Shown: piece after piece, positions 63,981-64,000 of the stretch | Layout: every line of letters begins with the position of its first letter | How positions within the stretch are numbered: position 1 is the first letter of the stretch | Assembly: GCF_000166355.1 (NCBI RefSeq) | Contig: NC_014652.1 | Location: 1,065,001 to 1,129,000 of the forward strand | Origin: Caldicellulosiruptor hydrothermalis 108 | GTDB lineage: Bacteria > Bacillota > Thermoanaerobacteria > Caldicellulosiruptorales > Caldicellulosiruptoraceae | Reading direction: 5' to 3' | Length of the DNA: 64,000 nucleotides | Notes under the pieces: model-generated | Seen by the model: only the letters and a program-made list of their open reading frames with translations | What the model was told of the DNA's origin: nothing | Databases searched by the model: none | Program-made: the position numbers and the translations under genes

Positions 63981-64000
63981 AAATTCTTCCAAAGGAGATT

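Overview
The window reads as chromosome of a low-GC, thermophilic, flagellated Firmicute. Caldicellulosiruptor or a close relative is my best guess, judged from gene order and protein style; no search was run. Support comes from the AT-rich third codon positions, strong AGGAGG-type ribosome sites, frequent GTG/TTG starts, a Bacillus-type SpoIIA sigma-F operon, a CsrA/FliW flagellar switch, and MutS2, ComF and EcfA/EcfT.

Layout. 1-2740: the 3' part of a 23S rRNA gene and a 5S rRNA gene. 2.8-6.0 kb (minus): a six-gene operon matching Bacillus subtilis sigY-yxlC-yxlD-yxlE-yxlF-yxlG in order, with a putative self-recognised ECF promoter. 6.1-16.5 kb (plus): a secreted SH3-like protein, aroK, an endonuclease IV-like TIM barrel, aroQ, a Xaa-Pro peptidase, then a complete trpEGDCFBA operon. 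The trp leader carries about a dozen (G/T)AG triplets and competing antiterminator and terminator hairpins, as in TRAP attenuation, but the terminator lies inside the first codons of trpE. 16.5-20.2 kb: a 59-aa ORF, an ECF-transporter energising module, truA and tRNA-Val. 20.3-22.8 kb: a YdcF-like protein, tRNA-Gly, and spoIIAA-spoIIAB-sigF behind a sigma-H-like promoter and a Spo0A box. 22.8-31.4 kb: comF and the late flagellar cluster (yvyF-like, flgM, flgN, flgK, flgL, DUF6470, fliW, csrA, hag), with an MntA-HepT toxin-antitoxin pair and gene debris inserted. The hag leader has a sigma-D-type promoter and a CsrA-type hairpin.

31.4-52.2 kb is an AT-richer accessory island between hag and flaG-fliD-fliS. 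Its first part (31.4-44.5 kb) encodes large TPR/glycosyltransferases, an FkbM methyltransferase, a HAD protein and a CDP-hexose pathway, probably for flagellin glycosylation; one sugar epimerase is broken by an in-frame TGA and one SPASM protein is truncated. Its second part (44.8-51.3 kb, minus) is a complete type I Zorya anti-phage system (zorA-zorB-zorC-zorD), with a frameshifted membrane-protein gene divergent from it.

52.4-64 kb: flaG, fliD, fliS and a FlgN/FliT-like gene behind another sigma-D-type promoter, then housekeeping genes (DUF2442, an MFS permease, thpR, proB-proA, mutS2, lepB and a DUF6106-like protein).

Together the window combines core biosynthesis with a motility locus whose middle has served as an insertion site for surface-glycan and phage-defence genes. 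Family calls come from motifs and gene order read by eye.
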